Positions 1 through 6,367 of a stretch of DNA of 6,367 bases are shown here, in pieces. Each line of letters opens with the position of its first letter. The stretch's first letter is position 1. A program made the translations under genes and the position numbers. The notes below the pieces were generated by a model. It had not been told where the DNA came from and searched no databases. It was given only the letters and a program-made list of their open reading frames with translations. Source of the DNA: a bacterium (GTDB lineage: Bacteria; UBA9089; UBA9088); NCBI GenBank assembly GCA_003498085.1, contig DNCM01000128.1:1-6367 (forward strand), in the 5' to 3' direction.

Positions 1-3000
1 AGGTTATACCTGCCCTTTCCGACAAAATTAAAAAAGTTTGTTGACAAATTGTCCTCTAAATGCTATAATTATCTCGAAAATTAAAAAACAGGAGGCCAGT
101 GACAAAATGGCATTTGTAAGGACAGTCAAAACAACATCTAAAACAGGACAATCCTATGAATATGTACGAGTAGTAGAGAGTATTTGGGATAAAGGCAAAC
201 GAAAACATAAGGTAATAACTCATTTGGGTAACATAGAAACATTACGCAAAGATATTAAACAGATTGTAAACGGATTACTTCAAAGAGTTGGAGAAAAACC
301 ATTAGTATTTGCGGATGATGCAAGGAATACGGCGAATATGGAGTATGGTGCGAGTTATATAGCTTCTTTTATATTGGAAAAGTTAGGATTAGAAGAGTTA
401 GTTAAGGCGATGCTGAGAAAGAAAAAGGTGGAGTTAGACTATGGTAACTGGATTAAGATGATGGTGGTAAATAAACTTAGTGATCAAAAGAGCAAACTTG
501 GTATATTTGAGTGGTTAAGCGGTATATGGTGGCCTAATCATGGATTTGATGAGAGGGTATTGGAGACACCAAACGAAATAGGAGAGGAGGAGAAGGGTAA
601 AATTCGGAAGAAAGAAGTGATGAAGTTTTACAGGGGATTAGACTATCTTTTGGAGATGAAGGAGGAGATAGAAAACCATTTGTATTGGAAATTTCGTGAT
701 TTATTCAGTATGGAGGTAGATTTAGTATTTTATGATTTAACCTCGAGTTACTTTGAAGGTAGAGGTTCTGAGGGATTTGCGAAATTAGGATATTCAAGAG
801 ATCATGAACCAGGCAAGCCACAGGTAGTAATAGGACTTATTCTATGTAATGGGTTACCGATTGGGCACGAAGTATTATGAAGGTAGGTGTGTGGATAAAA
901 AGACTGTGAATGAGATAGTGGATAAGATAAAAAATCAATTTAAGATAAAGAGGTGTATTTTTATAGGAGATAGGGATTTGATAAGCAAAGAGAATTTGGA
1001 TGTTTTGGAAAAGGATATGGACTCAGAGGGTTTTGAATCGATATTAGCATTGTGTAACCGGCGGAATAGAGAAGTAAAGGATATGATGCTGGGAAGAGGG
1101 GCATTAAGATATCATCGGTTAAGTGATGATTTAGAATACAGTGAAGTAGTAAGGGAAGGGGGATTGCGATTTATTGTATGTCGGAACCCGAAGGTCATGG
1201 AACGACAAAAGAGGGAACGAGAGGAGGATATGGAAAAGATAGAGAAGTCACTCAATGAATTATTTTGTTTGTGTTTTGGCATATACGATTGAGAAAGTAA
1301 TAGAAAAGCTATTAAGGGATAAGAATATGGAGTTTACAGGTGAAAAGGTGTTTAGTCTGTTTAAACAGATGGGTGTGGCGGTAATGAAAGTAATAGAAAG
1401 GAGGTGATTACCATAGATTTTATGCAAGAAGAAGGTAAGGTTTTCCATGGCTGGTTGAATATTTTACCACAAAAAGACACCAGCTAAATTATTGAATAGA
1501 AGGAGGTATCACCATGCAAAAAGATATTAATGAAAGTGGTATGTCAGAACTCGAAAGGGAATTTGAACTCGAATTGGAAGAAGAGCTAGAGGAAAAAGAA
1601 TTTGAAGAGAAGTTAGAAGGGGAGAAAGAACTGGAAGAAGAATTTGAAGAGCTGGCTGAACTTGAAGAAGAACCAAGAGAAGAATTAGAGAGGGAGGAGG
1701 AATATGGAGATTATGCGGATAGATTTTACGAACTTTCTCTGAGGGAATTTGAATTTGAATCCGAGGTGGATGATGCAGTAAATGAATTACTTGCCGAGAT
1801 GGAGCAAGACTTTTTCTTTAGGCGTCTTGCGAGAGGAATCAAAAGGAGAGCGAAAAAGCTACTTAGGAAGGGTATAAAACTTGCCAAAGGTCTTCCAGTA
1901 TTCCAAGCGGTGAAAGGAATAACACAGTTGGCACGTGGGGACCTAAAGGGCCTTCTCGGGTCACTAGCAAAGGCAGGTCTTGGCGCCGCAATAAGTGCAG
2001 TCCCTGGAGGAGCAGCTATCCTTCCAGCTCTACGAGGACTTGGTTTTAAGGAAACCGATATCCCAGAGGAAAACAGAGAAGCATGGAACAACTTCGTGAA
2101 TTTGGCAAGGGATGCGTTTGGCCATTTAGTGGAAAATCTGAATGAGAACGCTGATGATCCTGTTGTAGCAAGTCAGTTAGCAACAGGGGCGTTTCAGGCT
2201 GCTCTAAAAAAGAGTCCTATCAGAACTACAGCTACAGGTAGAAGGCGCCGCATAATCCGTGCTAAAAAGGGAGATATTATCGTTGTAGAAGTCTTTTAGA
2301 CTTATTAGAGTGGATAATGAATAAACTATCATATAATTTCACAAAACGAATTGGGTCAATAAGGATGCGTGTAAAGACATTATCTTCTCTGCGAAAACTT
2401 GTAGCCCTTCCACCTGAATATGATATCACTCCAAGACAGTGGTCAGTTTTAGAACCACAATTATTAGCTGCGGAGACACGAATTCTATCACAGTTAAAAA
2501 GAGGAGCAAGGGAATTTCTTCCATTTATTCATGATCCACAGGGTGCACGGAATTTGAATACACTGTTAGGTAAGGTTGAATTGGAGATGTCTACTACATT
2601 TATCTTTTTTGATACATATTTGGATGTTCTTACCCAACGTCATACGCCTGAGCTTGGGCCCTCTTTAGCAGGCTGTGATGTCCTGGCATGGGATGCTATC
2701 AACAAAGAGCATCCTGCCTTGGCAATTATTGAATCACCCCTTGTCTATTGTGATAGGGGTTTTGGCGCTTCAATATTGCGAGAGAGGGTTTTGCTTCCAG
2801 ACCTTACTCCAAACCCTATGCCACTCATCCAGATTCCGTACACACGGTTAAAAGAGAAGTATAACCTCACATCGGTGCTTCATGAGGTAGGGCATGAGGT
2901 AATGATTCGTCTTGGTTTAGCTTCCGCTCTACCAAAAGTCTTTCGGCGTACCTTGGAGAGAGCAGGGACACCTGATACCATTAAGGAGTTGTTTGCCCTC

Positions 3001-6000
3001 TGGGCTAAGGAAATAGGTCCTGATTTCTGGACATTTTGTGCATCTGGCATAGCTCAATCTGCCAGTATTAAAGAAATCCTTGCCCTGCCACCGATGCATG
3101 TCTTCCGGGTCTCCTGGACAGCCCCACATCCTCCAGCTTATCTACGTGTTCTGCTCTCCTTTGAGTGGTGCCGTCAGGTCTGGGGAAGAGGGGACTGGGA
3201 TACCTGGGAAAAAGAGTGGCTTGAACTTTATCCCCTGGAAGGCATCCCTGCAGGTACACAAAAGCTGTTAAAGAAGGCAAAGACGTATCTTCCTGTAATC
3301 AGCAGGGTGTTGTTAAAAACAAAGTTTCGTACCCTCAACGGAAGAGCAATACCCGATTTGTTTAACTCGTCTATCCTTTCCCCAGAAAAACTTCTTAGGA
3401 TTGCTAGAACCGCTGAGTCTGGAGTCCTGAACCTGAGGGGACTTTCTCCCTGTGCACAATTAGCAGTATTTCGCATGATCAGGGATAAGGGAAGACTTAA
3501 AGAGGAAACGCTTGATAGGATAATGACTAAATGGCTGGTAAAACTCGGAGAGAAAAGGAAATATTTACATTGAGAATAAAAACAATGAGGAGGTAAGAAT
3601 ATGAAGAACGAAAAAATATCAAAAGAAAAATTAAAAGAACAAATAAGGGAAAAACTTGTGGAGAAAACCCTTTCCGCCCCTTTTCCACCTTGCACAGATA
3701 TCCTGTTATCTCAGGTAGCAACTGAGGCGAGTGGAATAAATAAAGAAGTTGAAAAGGCAAAAGAAGAAGGCAAGAAAAAAGAAGAAGAAACAAAGGATGA
3801 CATCGTCAAGTTCTATGAGGAGTATTTTTCGAGGCTAATAGAAATAAGTAGGATAATAGAAATTCTAACCCCTCCATTGACGTCAGAGGATGAAGAATAC
3901 ATAAAGAATATGAGAGAAAGAATTTTAAATGTAAAAGATAATATTAAAAAAGAGTATAATGAGCTTTCTCTTCAGTGGTATCAAATTCCTACCATTTTCC
4001 CATGGTGTCTACCTCCATCTCTTACAATATTAAATGGAAGAAGGGGAACAAAACCCACAGATTGGGAAGAAAAACCATGGAATATAACAACTCATTTGAA
4101 GAGGCTATTCATAGGTGACCTCGTCTGGCTATTCTATTTTGAAAGGATGGGGATATTTAAAATCTTAGGTGTGATTCTTGATGACTTTGCTACTAAGGGA
4201 AAATATCCAATTTCTAACGAAGCTAACAAAGGTAAAATAGCAGGAATTCTGGAGACAATGGTTCGCCTGACTAAGATGGGACTCTCCTCTACTGTTCGGG
4301 ACAGGGATAGTTCCTATCGCCGTTGCCTTGGATGGACATCAGATGTTGGTAGGAAATTAGGGCTGGATACGGTAGCAAATACGGCATTCAATAGTCTTTT
4401 CCACAAGTTCATACAAGTTACACTGGAGTATTACAAAGACAAGAGATTGGCGGTAGCTATAAAAGGAGCAGCAGCCCCTGCACCACCACCATCTGTAGCA
4501 ACACTTATTACTATTGGAGATACAATTGATGTCTTAAAGAAGGCATTCAAACCGTTTGATTATGGCCGTAACCATCTAAATACCCTAAGCGGGATTGTGT
4601 GGGTCATTGCCGCTATGGACTTAATCAAAAGGATGAAGACAACCTTAGGGATACCAGATAGCTTAAAAGATCCTTATGAATATATCCCAGCTGCTTATGA
4701 CATTCTGGTGATGGGAAGATCAATAACCCCTTCTGAAATCAATCGTTATAAAATACACTTAGAATGTGCAAGAAATGCTCGAGATGTTCTATTAGACCTT
4801 GAGGTATTGGATCATGAGTCGAAAGACGAAAAGAGTGGATTAGAAACTTGGCTTGACATTGCAGAAGCTAGGATAGAGGGTTATCGTACCGCTTATCGCA
4901 GCCTGACCGGTGTTGATCTTGCAACATCTGGAACACCCCAAATAGAGCAGCAGGTGTAAGGGATTCTTAAGCATTCAAGAAAGGAGGCAATGTCAATGTA
5001 TAGTAGAATGGAGAGGGAATTAGAAGATCTTGGCCTAAAAGACAGTAGGCAAGAAGAAAAATATGTTGAAAAAGGACCAGCATCCAAAATGATGGTACAT
5101 CCACTATTAGGTCCTATGCTTTCTGCCGAAACGCATGAGGAACTGAAGTATGAAACTAAAACCAAACCCCCTATTGTTATCCACCCTCTACTGGGCCCTA
5201 TGCTTCAAGAGGAAGAAGAATTTGAATATGAGATTATTGGTAAAGAAGACGAGCGCAAACTAGTAATAAACACAAAAGAAATTCCTTTTCGATGGATATG
5301 CTATTTAAAGCTTGTGTTCATTTCTGGAAATAAAAAACTTACAGCTATGGGTACTGGGACTATAATAGGTGACCGGGCGGTACTAACCGCAGGACATAAT
5401 CTGTTTGATCATGACTGGAAACTTGGTTGGGCATCAAGTGTTAAAGTCGTCCCAGCAAAGAGTGGTAACAATGAACCATTTGGTTCACATATGGCAGCAA
5501 AACTTTATGTACCCCAAAAATATGAAAAGAAAGATAACTATGAGTACGATTACGGTCTCATTATTCTGAATAAGCCTTTTACACCCGAATTGGGGTGGTG
5601 GAAACGAATCCGTAGTCTTGACACAGAGCGCCTCAAAAACCTTTCGGTAAACATCGCTGGTTATCCAGCTGATAAAAAACCGGACTATACTATGTGGAGA
5701 GACTTCAAGAAGATTAAGAAGGTAACGGATCGTTTATTGTTCTACGATCTTGACACTTACGGGGGGATGAGTGGTTCACCTGTGTGGGTTCGTTGGAAAG
5801 ATTATCGTTCAATTATAGGGATCCATACTGGTGGCTGGAGGAATAAGGATATGAATAGAAGTATACGAATCACTAAGGATGTGCGAGCTAATATTATGAA
5901 GTGGATGAAAGAAGCGAAGATTAAATCGTGATGTTTACACACATTGTATATTTCTCTTGTAAGAGAAATTCTATCTCAAAAACCTGATCAAAGTCAATAA

Positions 6001-6367
6001 GAGGGATAAATTGAGAAATCTTGGGATGGTTCACTTTTGTTTGAAAGCTTGCGGGTAAAAGATAAGAGGGTTTTTCAGGGTAAAAAGAGTAAAGTTACAG
6101 TTAAATTTCATCAAAAGTAGAGAAGGATAGAAATTTTCGGAATGTTATATAGGATGGACAATATATTAAAGTGGATTTTTGCAAGACACGGACACAATAC
6201 GCTGGTAGTTTACCTTGTCAAGATGAAAAGATACTAGTTTATTTAGGCAGCTTGAGCAAGTATTTGTTTAAAACCATTATTCAGCAATAAGAAATTGAGA
6301 CTTTAATAATAAAGGACAGAAAACCTTTATTTTTCAAATACTTAGATAAATCTTAGGTCTTACAATA

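Overview
The window looks like a piece of an AT-rich bacterial genome. Genes start from strong AGGAGG-type ribosome binding sites, all coding is on the + strand, and an insertion-sequence relic lies on the left. I cannot assign a species. The four genes to the right of the IS relic are not a housekeeping set and look like an accessory module.

Layout. Bases 1-1487 hold a decayed IS1634-type (DDE) transposase gene. It has a perfect sigma70 promoter (TTGACA, 17 bp, TATAAT) and a strong ribosome binding site, but it carries a frameshift near base 875 and an internal deletion at about 1258-1262 that removes the region expected to hold the last catalytic acidic residue. Bases 1514-5931 hold four genes in tandem with gaps of only about 17-36 bases, presumably one operon: (1) a 261-aa protein with a very Glu-rich N-terminus, a strongly cationic amphipathic stretch and a Gly/Ala-rich hydrophobic stretch; (2) a 418-aa protein with a zinc-metallopeptidase motif (HEVGH); (3) a 452-aa protein of unknown function; (4) a 311-aa V8-like (glutamyl endopeptidase-like, S1B) serine protease with an acidic N-terminal extension carrying two identical HPLLGPML motifs. 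Bases 5932-6367 contain no convincing gene, only two AT-rich hairpins and perhaps a degraded transposase scrap.

How the genes may work together (inference). The last gene encodes a protease whose family typically cuts after Glu and which keeps the specificity-type His in GIHTGG. The first gene encodes a protein whose acidic, Glu-packed leader precedes a 26-residue stretch with 12 basic and no acidic residues, followed by a membrane-peptide-like stretch. A simple model is that the acidic leader keeps the cationic part neutral and that the Glu-specific protease, perhaps with the metallopeptidase, removes it to release a membrane-active product. None of the four proteins has a recognisable Sec signal peptide, so the process would be intracellular or use another export route. 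This is a hypothesis drawn from composition, motifs and gene order.
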